Source of the DNA: an uncultured Prevotella sp.
GTDB taxonomy: Bacteria > Bacteroidota > Bacteroidia > Bacteroidales > Bacteroidaceae
Length of the DNA: 15,328 bases
Direction: 5' to 3'
Assembly: GCA_900543975.1 (NCBI GenBank)
Contig: UQTI01000069.1
Coordinates: 1-15,328, forward strand
Part shown: in pieces, positions 1-8,800 of the stretch
Layout of the letters: each line of letters opens with the position of its first letter
How positions within the stretch are numbered: the first letter of the stretch is position 1
Translations under genes and position numbers: made by a program
Notes under the pieces: model-generated
What the model was told of the DNA's origin: nothing
The model's input: only the letters and a program-made list of their open reading frames with translations
Database searches by the model: none

Positions 1-775
1 AGTTGTCTTGATGATTCAGCCAATCAGAGGTAGGAAAATCTTTTAACCACCAATGGGAGCTACCACAATGGTTGAAAATCATGTCCATCACCACCTTCAT
101 TCCTTTCTTGTGGGCCTTGTCGATCAACTCGCAATATTCATCATTCGTTCCGAAACGAGGATCTACCCGATAAAAATCGGTAATGGCGTATCCGTGATAT
201 GAACCTCCAGGCATTCTGTTCTCCAACACAGGATTTAACCAGATTGTCGTGAAGCCTAAATCACGGATATAATCTAATTTATTAATAATACCGCGCAAAT
301 CACCTCCGTGGCGAGCCCAGTCGCCCGAACGGTCTGTCTTGACATCATCGAGATTGTCATTAGACGGGTCCGCATTTGCAAAACGGTCAGGAGTGATCAA
401 ATACATCACGTCAGCAGATGAAAATCCGGCAGCTCCAGGCTTTTTACTTCTTTCCTTTAACTCGAAGGCTCTTATTTCTTTCTTTTTGCCTTTTTGAAAC
501 ACCAAATTCATGGTACCAGGAGAGGCTTCTTTGGAGATGTCCAGATAAATGAACAGGTAATTAGGGTTCTCCACTCCTACAACCTCCTTCACTCTTACCC
601 CAGGATAGTCGATATGAACTTGAGAGCTTGCGATGTTCTTGCCATAAACCATAATCTGCAATTCAGGATTCTTCATCCCCACCCACCAGCAAGCAGGCTC
701 CAACCGCGATATATCAGTGGCATATACAGCACTGATACACAACAGGCAAACGATAAACAATAATGTTCTTTTCAT
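1..775 (-). CDS. Secreted GH13 alpha-amylase family enzyme, neopullulanase/SusA-like (partial, 3' end outside window)
   Basis: The frame is open from an ATG at 775-773 to the window edge and gives the first 258 residues. Residues 1-19 form a signal peptide (MKRTLLFIVCLLCISAVYA). Residues 22-108 resemble the N-terminal beta-sandwich of cyclomaltodextrinases and neopullulanases. The catalytic barrel then begins: VMYLITPDRFANAD near 125, the YHGYAITDFYRVDPRFG stretch near 200, and conserved region I DMIFNH with D231, N235 and H236. The nucleophile and acid/base regions lie beyond the edge, so activity cannot be judged. Family members of this type are about 600-620 residues, so roughly 40% is visible. 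Known members cleave alpha-1,4 links in pullulan, starch or cyclodextrins, and B. thetaiotaomicron SusA acts in the periplasm. The signal peptide fits export here too. The gene is transcribed away from the AraC gene. The exact substrate is not resolved. Confidence 0.93.
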   Translation of the reverse strand, partial: MKRTLLFIVCLLCISAVYATDISRLEPACWWVGMKNPELQIMVYGKNIASSQVHIDYPGVRVKEVVGVENPNYLFIYLDISKEASPGTMNLVFQKGKKKEIRAFELKERSKKPGAAGFSSADVMYLITPDRFANADPSNDNLDDVKTDRSGDWARHGGDLRGIINKLDYIRDLGFTTIWLNPVLENRMPGGSYHGYAITDFYRVDPRFGTNDEYCELIDKAHKKGMKVVMDMIFNHCGSSHWWLKDFPTSDWLNHQDN

Positions 776-866
776 GATTTTTTGATTACTTTAGTGTCCC
801 ATTAAAAATGGAACGGTTAGAAAATTAATTAATAGCTGACCGTTTTGGTCGAACGTGTTTCGCCTA

Positions 867-903
867 CAAAAATACATTATTTTTTTTGCACAAACGTTTG
901 CAC
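867..903 (-). promoter_or_regulatory. Putative promoter of the GH13 gene with overlapping LacI-type operator
   Basis: Read on the minus strand, TATTTTTG at 874-867 matches the Bacteroidetes -7 element TAnnTTTG. A TTTG lies 16 bases upstream at 894-891, slightly closer than the usual 19-20. The 10-bp perfect palindrome CAAACGTTTG at 891-900 covers that TTTG. It has the central CpG and AAACGTTT core typical of LacI/PurR-family operators, with one further symmetric pair at 888/903. An operator overlapping the -33 region suggests repression, with a leader of about 85 bases before the ATG at 775. No LacI-family gene is visible in the window, so the regulator is unidentified. Confidence 0.5.
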
Positions 904-958
904 TATTTATAAATTACAGATTTTTAACCGTAAAGGTTATAAAAACATTACTGCCTAT

Positions 959-1024
959 GCTCCGTAAGAGGCGTGGTTACGCTCCTTAAGGGGCGTGTTT
1001 ACACCCCGCAAAGGAGAGGTTTCA
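959..1024. repeat. 22-bp tandem repeat, two good copies and one decayed
   Basis: Copies at 959-980 and 981-1002 begin GCTCCGTAAGAGGCGTG and GCTCCTTAAGGGGCGTG and match at about 19 of 22 positions. A third, weak copy follows at 1003-1024. It sits in the gene-free stretch between the GH13 gene and the AraC gene. No function is evident. Confidence 0.6.
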
Positions 1025-1200
1025 GAAAGCGTTGTAAAGGATCGGAAAGGTTAGAAAAGGGGCGTTTTTATCACGGTTTTGCATAAATATACAGAATGAC
1101 AGAAAGATAGCGAATAAAGGCTCTTCTTTACAAGATGCGCAAAATTATAGTTAAATTTCGTGCACGAATTGTTAACAGATCTAAAACATACCCCTACTTT

Positions 1201-1308
1201 GTCATTAAGCCTCTTTGAGGTCGTCAAAGAGCCTCTTTGAGGCTGTCAAATGGGCTTAATGAGGACGTCATTAAGGCACTTTCATTTTGTCATTTGGGCT
1301 TAATGAGA
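1201..1308. repeat. Cluster of short direct and inverted repeats
   Basis: GCCTCTTTGAGG followed by a pyrimidine-rich dinucleotide and GTCAAA occurs at 1209-1228 and 1231-1250. A 19-base segment containing GGGCTTAATGAG occurs at 1245-1263 and 1289-1307 with two mismatches. TCATTAAGCC at 1202-1211 is the inverse of GGCTTAATGA at 1253-1262, and CTCTTTGA at 1211-1218 pairs with TCAAAGAG at 1223-1230, so the region can fold. The remainder of 776-1400 shows no gene, apart from the promoter and the 22-bp repeats listed separately. Confidence 0.6.
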
Positions 1309-1408
1309 AAATGAATAAATATACGGCTTAAAGCGCATATTTATACATTGGCAAAACGTTCATAAATTGAGCAATCGCAAAAGGGAGCATCCGCAAAAAG
1401 AAGAATGA

Positions 1409-1440
1409 TTTGCTGCTTTGATTTATTTTTGCTAATTTTG
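1409..1440 (+). promoter_or_regulatory. Promoter of the AraC-family gene
   Basis: TTTG at 1409-1412, a spacer of 20 and TAATTTTG at 1433-1440 fit the Bacteroidetes sigma-ABfr promoter consensus well. Transcription would start near 1446-1448. That leaves a very short leader and favours the ATG at 1464 over the GTG at 1455 as the start codon. Confidence 0.65.
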
Positions 1441-1463
1441 TCGCAAACAAAACGGTGCAGAGA

Positions 1464-2339
1464 ATGAAGAACGGCAATAATGATATCAGCTCACTTGAGG
1501 AGCAGATGGCAAACAATGATGACATCTGCTGCTCTTGCGGCATTGTAACGGCTTTTCCAAAAGCGTTTTTCGACAACTACCGTGTGGCGGGGGTGGGCAT
1601 AATGGTCTGCACGTCAGGGTCGTTCACGCTTCGTTGTGAAGGGGTCGAATATGCTGTAACGCAGGGTGAGACGGTGTTTCTTGCACGCGACGTCTATTTC
1701 TCCGTATCCGACCATAGCGCCGACTGTGGCGTGGTAATAATTCTTTACCGCGTCGACTCCATTCGCGACTTCCTGGGCACCACCATCGTGGGAATGAAAT
1801 TTGTGGAGATGCTGAACCCACGCAACTGTTGGGTCATGCACACCCAGCACGAGAGCGAGTTTGAGAAATACGCCCAACTGCTGGCTGCCAAAAGGAACGA
1901 GGGCAACGTCTTTGCCGTGAACGAACACAAGCTCCTGCTCCTGGCGCTCACCTACAGGGTGTGCAGCATCTTTGGCGCATTGGCCAAAGACGGCGACCAC
2001 CTGTCAAGCCGCAAGCTGGAGACCTACATGCGCCTCATGCAACTCATTGACCAACATTATGTTAAAGAGAGGAGTGTGCGGTTCTATGCCGACAAGCTGT
2101 GTCTCTCGCCCAAATACCTCACGTCTATCGTGAAATCGGTTTCAGGCAGCAACGTGCAGCAACTGGTGTTCAAAGCCATAACGAAAAAGGCGATCTTTCT
2201 TGTCAACAACACGGACAAGAGCATCAAAGAGATATCCGACTATCTAAACTTCCCAAACGCCTCTGCCTTCGGCACATTCTTCAAAAAACAAGTGGGAATG
2301 TCGCCGGTAAACTATAGACAAGAGAATCTTAGGTCATGA
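1464..2339 (+). CDS. AraC-family transcriptional regulator
   Basis: This is a DNA-binding regulator of 291 residues from the ATG at 1464; a GTG at 1455 would add three residues. The N-terminal half (about 30-160) looks like a cupin-type sensing domain, for example GSFTLRCEGVEYAVTQGETV. The C-terminal hundred residues hold the paired helix-turn-helix of AraC/XylS proteins: SVRFYADKLCLSPKYLTSIVK is the first, and SIKEISDYLNFPNASAFGTFF followed by KKQVGMSPVNYR is the second and the family signature. A CCSC cysteine cluster lies near residues 22-25. It has its own promoter and is convergent with the protease/SusCD operon, so its targets cannot be read from position; the GH13 gene and the operon are both possible. 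The ligand is unknown. Confidence 0.92.
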   Translation: MKNGNNDISSLEEQMANNDDICCSCGIVTAFPKAFFDNYRVAGVGIMVCTSGSFTLRCEGVEYAVTQGETVFLARDVYFSVSDHSADCGVVIILYRVDSIRDFLGTTIVGMKFVEMLNPRNCWVMHTQHESEFEKYAQLLAAKRNEGNVFAVNEHKLLLLALTYRVCSIFGALAKDGDHLSSRKLETYMRLMQLIDQHYVKERSVRFYADKLCLSPKYLTSIVKSVSGSNVQQLVFKAITKKAIFLVNNTDKSIKEISDYLNFPNASAFGTFFKKQVGMSPVNYRQENLRS

Positions 2340-2352
2340 GATTTGAAAAGCG

Positions 2353-2520
2353 CAACGATATTTTCGCGCTTCGCGCATTGTTTAAACATTAATTTCCATT
2401 AATTGAACATTAATTGAACGTCAATAATTCCGCGCGAAGCGCGTATTAATGACAATTAATGGACCATTAATGGAAATTAATGTTTTAAATAAGAACGTGC
2501 GCAAAGCGCGATGTAAATAT
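2353..2520. repeat. Long layered inverted repeat between convergent genes, possible bidirectional terminator
   Basis: CATTAATTTCCATTAAT at 2387-2403 is the exact inverse of 2466-2482. Outside this, TCGCGCTTCGCGCA near 2364-2377 is mirrored by a near-inverse around 2499-2512. At the centre CGCGCGAAGCGCG (2431-2443) forms a tight hairpin with a GAA loop. Between these tiers ATTAAT recurs about every 11 bases on both arms. The element fills the space between the ends of the AraC gene and the beta-propeller gene, so termination of both transcripts is plausible. A small non-autonomous repeat element is the alternative. Confidence 0.65.
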
Positions 2521-2540
2521 TAATTCTTGCGAAAAACTAA

Positions 2541-4253
2541 TCAGAAAACAATCTTGGCAGTCTTCTTGCCTGCCTTCACCATGTACACGCCACGTGCTAC
2601 GTTAGCAAGCGACAGCTTGGTGGTGTTCTTGGCAGCAAGCACAAGCGTGCCATTGGCGCTGAAAAGCTCCACATCGGCAGCCTTGGCAAGGGTAACGGTG
2701 TTGCCGTCCCAGCCGATGGTGTTGTCATCAGCAAGCACGCTGCTCACACCCGTCTCGCCATTGTCATCGTCATCGTAGAACTTGTAGGTGTAAACACCCT
2801 CTATCGCGTTCTCCTCTGCCATGTTGTCGCTCTGTGCAATGGTGTAGTTGCCGTTGTTAGCGACAGAGGTAGCGAAGAGAGCTTTGGCACCTTCCACAAG
2901 GCGCATCGATGAAGGCACGACGTCGTTGTCGGCAAAGAAGTTGAGAGGAGTCTCCACCACATGGCCGCTTGTTGCCTCTGCCCAACCTGTGAGATGCACT
3001 TCGTCATCAAAGACAGCCATGCCTGTCACAACCTCTGCCTTCTTCATAACATCGCCCTCGTCATATCCGCTTGTCAACGCCCAGTTCTTTGACAGGTCGC
3101 TGGCCTTCAGACATGCGACGTAGGTATCGCAACCACCTTCGTATGCCTTGCTGTTGTCAAACGGGAAGGTCTCGTTAAACGTTCCTGCGAGGTAGAGATT
3201 GCCATTTTTGAATGCCATCTCGTCGACGGTGTTAAACTTTGCAGAACGTATATTTTCATCAATCTTAGAGTGATAGGTCTGTGTTGCTGCGATGTCGCCG
3301 TTCTCTATTGTCGCAAGGACAAAGGCATGCTCATATTTTTTTTCACCGGCAATGTCACCGCTCAACAAGTCGGTGATCTGCTTCGAGCCGTTAGCCGACT
3401 TCAAGGTAAGGTTGTCACCATAAGCCACGAAAGCAACATACACCTTCGAGCCATCGGTTGTGAAGTTTACATCCTCGGCACAATAGCCCAGCTCTGTCTC
3501 ATTATCTGTAGCAGCCATCTGAGCCACAAGCTCAGCCTGCGCAAAGTCGGCAGACAACGACACGACAGCGAGTGTGGGAACATCCCATGTATAAATGCCG
3601 GACATGCTTCCATACTGACCAACCAGTGTGAGGTCGTTGATCTTGCTGTTACCCTGAAATGAAGCGGCAAGATAAACCTTTCCGTTCGAAGCAAGGAGCT
3701 TATTGGGAATGAAGTCGGGAGCGGGGTCGCCATAGCCTTCGTCATTACGGGCCTGCTCAGGTATGATAACCTTCGAAGCCACATAATCGCCGTCTTTGCT
3801 ATACTTCACAATGAAGGCAGAAATCTGTCTGGTCACGCCCTCCTTGCCGTTGATCGTTGCCTTCTGCTCGCCCGTGCCGTCGAGAATCTCAACGATGTCG
3901 GCAAAGTTGCCAGCAACATAGATGTTGCCCTCAGCGTCGTTGGCTACGGCCTTTACGGTGGCGGCACCCTTCAGTCCGGCTGCCCACTTCTTGTCACCAG
4001 CCTTGTCATACTTTGCGACAAATGCACTTGTTGCGATGGGTTCCAGATAGCTTGAAGCAAACTCCACGTCCTTGGTGTAGGTACCTGTAACGATGGCGTT
4101 GCCCTCGTTGTCTATGGCCATGGGAGCACCACGCTGCAAGTCGGCAACCTTCTCTGTGGTGTTAAGGGTTGCGGTCCATGTTGCTGGAGCCTCCTGCGCA
4201 TTGGCCACAATCGAAGCCAATGCCATCATAACAGAAAATGTTATTCTTTTCAT
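2541..4253 (-). CDS. Secreted beta-propeller-like protein of the SusCD operon
   Basis: The ATG at 4253 is preferred over an in-frame TTG at 4280 because it starts directly with a signal peptide (MKRITFSVMMALASIVANA, then Q), giving 570 residues. There is no lipobox cysteine. At least six degenerate repeats have the form A-x-D-x-x-G-N-x-Y-x-A-G-T/N-F, for example VANDAEGNIYVAGNFADIV, MAFKNGNLYLAGTFNETF and MAIDNEGNAIVTGTYTKDV. This is the pattern of SBBP-like beta-propeller blades. An acidic linker (DDDDNGE) leads to a small C-terminal beta domain ending GVYMVKAGKKTAKIVF, like the C-terminal sorting domains of secreted Bacteroidetes proteins. It is the last gene of the operon, 52 bases after susD, the position where SusE/SusF-type accessory binding proteins occur. 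A role in substrate binding at or outside the cell surface is an inference; no catalytic motif is seen. Confidence 0.75.
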   Translation of the reverse strand: MKRITFSVMMALASIVANAQEAPATWTATLNTTEKVADLQRGAPMAIDNEGNAIVTGTYTKDVEFASSYLEPIATSAFVAKYDKAGDKKWAAGLKGAATVKAVANDAEGNIYVAGNFADIVEILDGTGEQKATINGKEGVTRQISAFIVKYSKDGDYVASKVIIPEQARNDEGYGDPAPDFIPNKLLASNGKVYLAASFQGNSKINDLTLVGQYGSMSGIYTWDVPTLAVVSLSADFAQAELVAQMAATDNETELGYCAEDVNFTTDGSKVYVAFVAYGDNLTLKSANGSKQITDLLSGDIAGEKKYEHAFVLATIENGDIAATQTYHSKIDENIRSAKFNTVDEMAFKNGNLYLAGTFNETFPFDNSKAYEGGCDTYVACLKASDLSKNWALTSGYDEGDVMKKAEVVTGMAVFDDEVHLTGWAEATSGHVVETPLNFFADNDVVPSSMRLVEGAKALFATSVANNGNYTIAQSDNMAEENAIEGVYTYKFYDDDDNGETGVSSVLADDNTIGWDGNTVTLAKAADVELFSANGTLVLAAKNTTKLSLANVARGVYMVKAGKKTAKIVF

Positions 4254-4305
4254 TATCGTCAATTTTTTATCGTGATACAAATTTTAATCTCCTGATCAGA
4301 ACCTC

Positions 4306-5700
4306 TTAGTTTCCCCACTTCTCGATGTTCGGGTTAGCCTCCACCGCCTCTATCGGGAAGCGCATGGTGTAACGCGAATCGTTCTCGCTCAGGGTATAAG
4401 TCTTGTCGTCGTAAGTCTTTGTCAGCTCAGGACGTGTGGTGCGACGCAGGTCGAACCAACGGTGACCCTCGAAGGCAAGCTCATAAGCACGCTCGTTAAA
4501 GATGGCCTTGAGCAGATCGGCCTTCTGCATGTCGTCAAGCTGAGCGGCATACTGGTTATACTTGGCTGAAGCATATCGCTTCACCATCAGCTCCTTGAGA
4601 TAGGTGCGTGCCTCGCTGAGCTTACTGTCAGAAGCGGCTGCATTGTCGGCGGCAAGCTCTGCTGCTGCCTCGGCAGCAATGAGGTAGGCCTCTGCCGAAC
4701 GGAAGGTGCAACGATAGCCGTCGTTACCCTTGTCGCCATATTTCTGCAGGCTGTAGGCACTTGCCGTGATGGCCTTGTAGAACAGCGACTTGCGCTTGTC
4801 GCCCGTGCGATACTTGTCTATCAGGGCCTTGTTGGGAGCACCAATCCTCACATAGCTTGAGGTCATGACCTGCTCCAGAGCCACGATGCTCTCTACCGAC
4901 TTGTAATAGTTGGGCAACACCTTCGATGTGGTAAGGTCTTCGAGCGCTCCATGCTTCTCTATGACAGCCTGTGCAGCAGCCAGCGCGTTCTGCCAGTCGC
5001 CCTTATAGAGACACACCCTCGCCATCAGCGCATCGGCAGAAACCGTGTTGAAGCGGTAGGTGTAGCCCTCGTCCCACTGCTCCACCGTGAGATATTTTTT
5101 TGCCTCGTTCACATCGTCAACAACCTGCTGATAGACCTGCTCCACGCTGCTGCAACTGAGCACCGCGTTGACATCGGCCTTCAACGACAATGGCACACCG
5201 CGGGTGGTGGCGGCATTGCAATGGGTGTAAGGCTCAGCAAAGAGGTTAACAAGGAGGAAATGGCAGTAGGCACGCATCATGTAAGCCTCGCCCACGAGCT
5301 GGTTTATCTCGTCGGCTGTGGCCTCCGTGATCTTGTCCTTGTTCTCGATGATGTAGTTGGCGATATAGATGGCGTGGTAGTAGCGACGCCAGCCAAACGA
5401 CACCGTTGTGCTCTGCTGGCTGAGGTCGTTCCATGCCCAGATGTCGAAATAAGAGTCGTAGTCCTCTGCCTTTGTCGAGGCCTTGCCCAGCGTCAGCTCG
5501 TCGGCGCGCAGCGTTGCGAGACCACGGTCTTCGGGGAAGTTCTTATATTCGTATGTGAGCAGCGCCCTATATTCCTTGCCCGTCTTGGCAATGACCTTGC
5601 CCGTGGGTGTGATGTCAAGGAAGCTGTCGCAGCCTGTCATCACCATCGCTGCCAGCAGCATGATGATGCCCTTAAATATTGTTTTGTTCATTGTCTTCAT
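4306..5700 (-). CDS. susD: SusD/RagB-family surface nutrient-binding lipoprotein
   Basis: The product has 464 residues from the ATG at 5700; a second ATG at 5691 (fourth codon) is equally possible. A lipoprotein signal ends MVMTGC, followed by DSFLDITPTGKV, the usual start of mature SusD proteins. The C-terminal signature of the family, ERAYELAFEGHRWFDLRRT, is present near residue 410. TPR-like helical segments such as LVGEAYMMRAYCHFLLVNLF near 135 also fit. SusD proteins sit on the outer leaflet of the outer membrane and act as a lid over the SusC barrel, delivering oligosaccharides or, for RagB, peptides. At 464 residues it is at the short end of the family, which suggests a compact ligand-binding face. 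It lies downstream of susC across a tandem-repeat spacer. The ligand is not determinable from sequence. Confidence 0.93.
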   Translation of the reverse strand: MKTMNKTIFKGIIMLLAAMVMTGCDSFLDITPTGKVIAKTGKEYRALLTYEYKNFPEDRGLATLRADELTLGKASTKAEDYDSYFDIWAWNDLSQQSTTVSFGWRRYYHAIYIANYIIENKDKITEATADEINQLVGEAYMMRAYCHFLLVNLFAEPYTHCNAATTRGVPLSLKADVNAVLSCSSVEQVYQQVVDDVNEAKKYLTVEQWDEGYTYRFNTVSADALMARVCLYKGDWQNALAAAQAVIEKHGALEDLTTSKVLPNYYKSVESIVALEQVMTSSYVRIGAPNKALIDKYRTGDKRKSLFYKAITASAYSLQKYGDKGNDGYRCTFRSAEAYLIAAEAAAELAADNAAASDSKLSEARTYLKELMVKRYASAKYNQYAAQLDDMQKADLLKAIFNERAYELAFEGHRWFDLRRTTRPELTKTYDDKTYTLSENDSRYTMRFPIEAVEANPNIEKWGN

Positions 5701-5796
5701 TCTGTTCTGAAAAATTTCGTTTTCTCTGTTCTGAGAGGTTTCGTTTTCTCTGTTCTGAGAGGTTTCGTTTTCTCTGTTCTGAGAAGTTTCCCTCCC
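5701..5796 (-). repeat. 24-bp tandem repeat, four copies, filling the susC-susD gap
   Basis: Units start at 5701, 5725, 5749 and 5773, each beginning TCTGTTCTGA on the plus strand. The two middle units are identical; the outer ones diverge at one end. On the transcript the unit contains CAGAACAGAGAAAACGAA, and the array ends directly at the susD ATG. It occupies nearly all of the 104 bases between the susC stop and the susD start, so it forms the whole translation-initiation region of susD. The susD frame stays open through the array but has no start codon there. Confidence 0.9.
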
Positions 5797-5804
5797 AGCA
5801 CAAT

Positions 5805-8800
5805 TTAGAAGTTTACATTAACACCAAAGATGAAACTCTTCGGAATGGGCTGCGCATAGGGGTTACCCATGGTCTCGGGATCGAGATAGTTGTTGTAGTT
5901 GCTGGCAAGAACAAAGAGGTTGCGGGCCTCAAACGAGAGCGATGCGCTCTTCAAGCCGACATGTCCAAGCCACTGCGACGGCAACTTATATCCCAGACGC
6001 ACACTCTGCAGACGCACATAGTTGCAGTCCTTAACCCATGTATCGAGCATGCTGTAGAGGTTATACTCGTTATACTGCACATACTCGCGCGGACGCTCCG
6101 TGCTGACCATGAGCTTGGTGAACGCCCCGTTGGTGTTGTCGGCCGTCCAGCGGTCCAGGATGTCGCGGTTCACGTTCAGACCGCGGTCGTAGCTTGCGGG
6201 CGAATAGCTGGGCTGCACACGCACCTTCATGCCGAAGTTGAAGATGAAGTTGAGGCCGAGCTGCCAGTTCTTATAGTCGAAGGTGTTGATGAAACCGCCT
6301 GTCCACTTAGGGTCGGTGCTGCCCATATAGGTATAAAGGCCGCGCTGCTCCTCGGCTGTGAGCGTGCTTGCTCCGTGCGAGTTGAGCTTCAAGAACTCTG
6401 TTGCTGTCACCTTCTCGCCGTCCTTGGTCACAAACAGCGGGTAGCCGTCGGCATCAAGACCGGCTGTCTTGTAAGCGAAGAGCGCTCCCACAGGATAACC
6501 CTCGCGTCCGGGATAGGTCGCGTTTTGTGCCACGGTCTCACGCACCACGGTGTTCTCGTTGTAACCGACGTTGAGGTTGGTGGTCCAGTTGAAATCCTTG
6601 GTATGTATGTTTCGTGTGCCGAGGGCAATCTCCACACCCTTGTTGTTCATGCTTGCCCAGTTGATGGTGGTCGATGCGAATCCGCTCTCAAGGGGCAACA
6701 TCTTATAACCGATGAGATCCGTACTGTGACGGTAGTAATAGTCTACCGACAGGGTCACGGCGTTGCGGAACAGCGCGATGTCGAGACCGGCGTTCACGTT
6801 CTCTGTCTTCTCCCATTTGAGGTTGGGGTTAGGTGCTGTCTCGCTGTTTATGATGTCTTCGCTCACACCTGGCAAGATGGAACCCTTCTTCATGATGCCT
6901 ATAAGATAAGGTGAGGTGTTCTTGTCGATGTTTCCCTGAAGACCGTAAGAGGCGCGGAGGCAGAGGTTGTCTAACCACTCTACGTCCTTAAGCCATTTCT
7001 CCTCCTTGGCTCGCCACAGTCCACTGACCGAGTAGAGCGGGAGGTAACGATATTTCTTTGCCACACCAAACACGTCGGAGCCGTCGAAACGCACACTGCC
7101 GCCAAAGGTGTAGCGGTTGTGCAGCGAGTAGGAGCCTGTGGCATACCATGACACATAAGCGTTCTCTGTCTCGCTCTCCTGGTGCAACGGGTAGGCATCG
7201 GCCCATGTCTGGCTGGGGAAGATCACGGGCTGTGTGGTCAGCGTGCGCGAGTCGTAGCCATAGGCCACGCTGTAGATTGAGTTCGACTTGGCATGGCGCA
7301 CCTCGGTACCCAACATGAAGTTGACATCGTGTATGCGGTTAAACTTCTTAACAAACTCTGCCATGGCCTTCCATGTCCACTGGCGGTTATGATACTCGCT
7401 GGTCTTGTGCATGCCACCGTCGGGCAAGAAGCTCTTTTTCACACCGTCAGCACCGATATATTCGGTGAACAGCTTCTCCTTACGCATGGCGTAGGTGTTC
7501 TCGTTGGCATACTTGCTCAGCGAGTAAGAGTCTTCCTGCAAACCAAACTGTGACGTGATCTTAAGATAGTCGGTGAGACGGAGCTCGGCGTTCAGGATTG
7601 CCATCATCGAACGGTCACGGCGCTTGGTGTTCGAGTTGGCACGCTCCTCAAAGATGTTGAAGTTGAGCGACGAGTCTTCCTTGCCCTGAACGTTGGTGTC
7701 GTAGTTGTAGTTGCCGTTCTCGTCGTAGGGTGTGAAATAGGGGTTCGCCAGACGCGAGTAGTAGACGGGGTTGGTAAAGCCGTTGCTGTCGGTGAGATAT
7801 GTGGTCTGCTTGCGCTCGTTGGCATAGATCGACGCACCGACCTTCAGCAGCTTGTTCACCTGATAGTTGGTCTTCAACGTTATGTTGTAGCGTGTGTTGC
7901 CCACACCCTTCACGTTGCCCTGCTCGTCGTTGTAGCCCACCGAGGTGTAATAGTCGCTCTTGTCGCCACCGCCTGCTATGCTCATGTTATACTCCTGTGT
8001 CAGGGCGTTGCGGAACAAGATGTCGTTCCAGTCGGTGCTTGTAGCACGCAGCTGGTTGATCTTGTTCTTCGCAGCATCGCTCAGCGCGTCCCATCCGCCT
8101 GTCTTGTAGGCGTTGGTCTCGCCCAGGGTGTTGAGAATGTTGGCCACCCCACCCTTGTTCTGGCGATAGGTATAGTCGGAAGCGAGCAGTCCAAGCTCCA
8201 GATCCACCTTCTCGTTGCTGTTCAGCAGGTTAAGGCGGTCAATGTCGGTCTTGGGCATAAAGGTCAGCTTGCCCGAGAAGTTGATGACGGGCTTGCCTGC
8301 ACGTCCCTTCTTCGTGGTGATCACGATCACACCGTTGGCTGCTCTCGCACCGTAGATGGCGGTAGCGGCAGCATCCTTGAGCACGGTAATGTTGTCGATG
8401 TCTGAAGGGTTAAGGCCTGCAATGGAGGTCTGGTAAATGTTATCGATGTCTTTAAGATCCTCCATGCTCGGTATGTCAGTGCCGTCCATAGGAATGCCGT
8501 CGAGCACCCACAGCGGCTCCTGTGTGCCACTGATGGAGGCGGTACCGCGAATGCGGATCTTGACGGGCGCACCGGGAGCACCTGTCGACGTGATTGACGA
8601 GAGGCCGGCAATCTGTCCTGCCAGCGCCTGGTCAATGTTGTTGACGGCACCTATCTTCTCGTCGCTGATCTTAAGGGTGGTCACAGCCGAGGTCAACTTT
8701 CTTCGGTCAAGCTCCTGATAGCCTGTAACAACGACCTCGTTGAGCTGGTTGTCATCGGTCTGAAGCACCACTCTGTAGTCGCTCTTTCCTGCAACAATCT

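Noticed and set aside
494..763. Plus-strand open frame of 89 codons
   Set aside because: It overlaps the clear GH13 coding sequence on the other strand and has no family resemblance.
4951..6914. Long plus-strand open frames opposite susD and susC (285 and 411 codons)
   Set aside because: They are antisense shadows of two certain genes. The end of one and the start of the other cross the 24-bp repeat, and their products resemble no known family.
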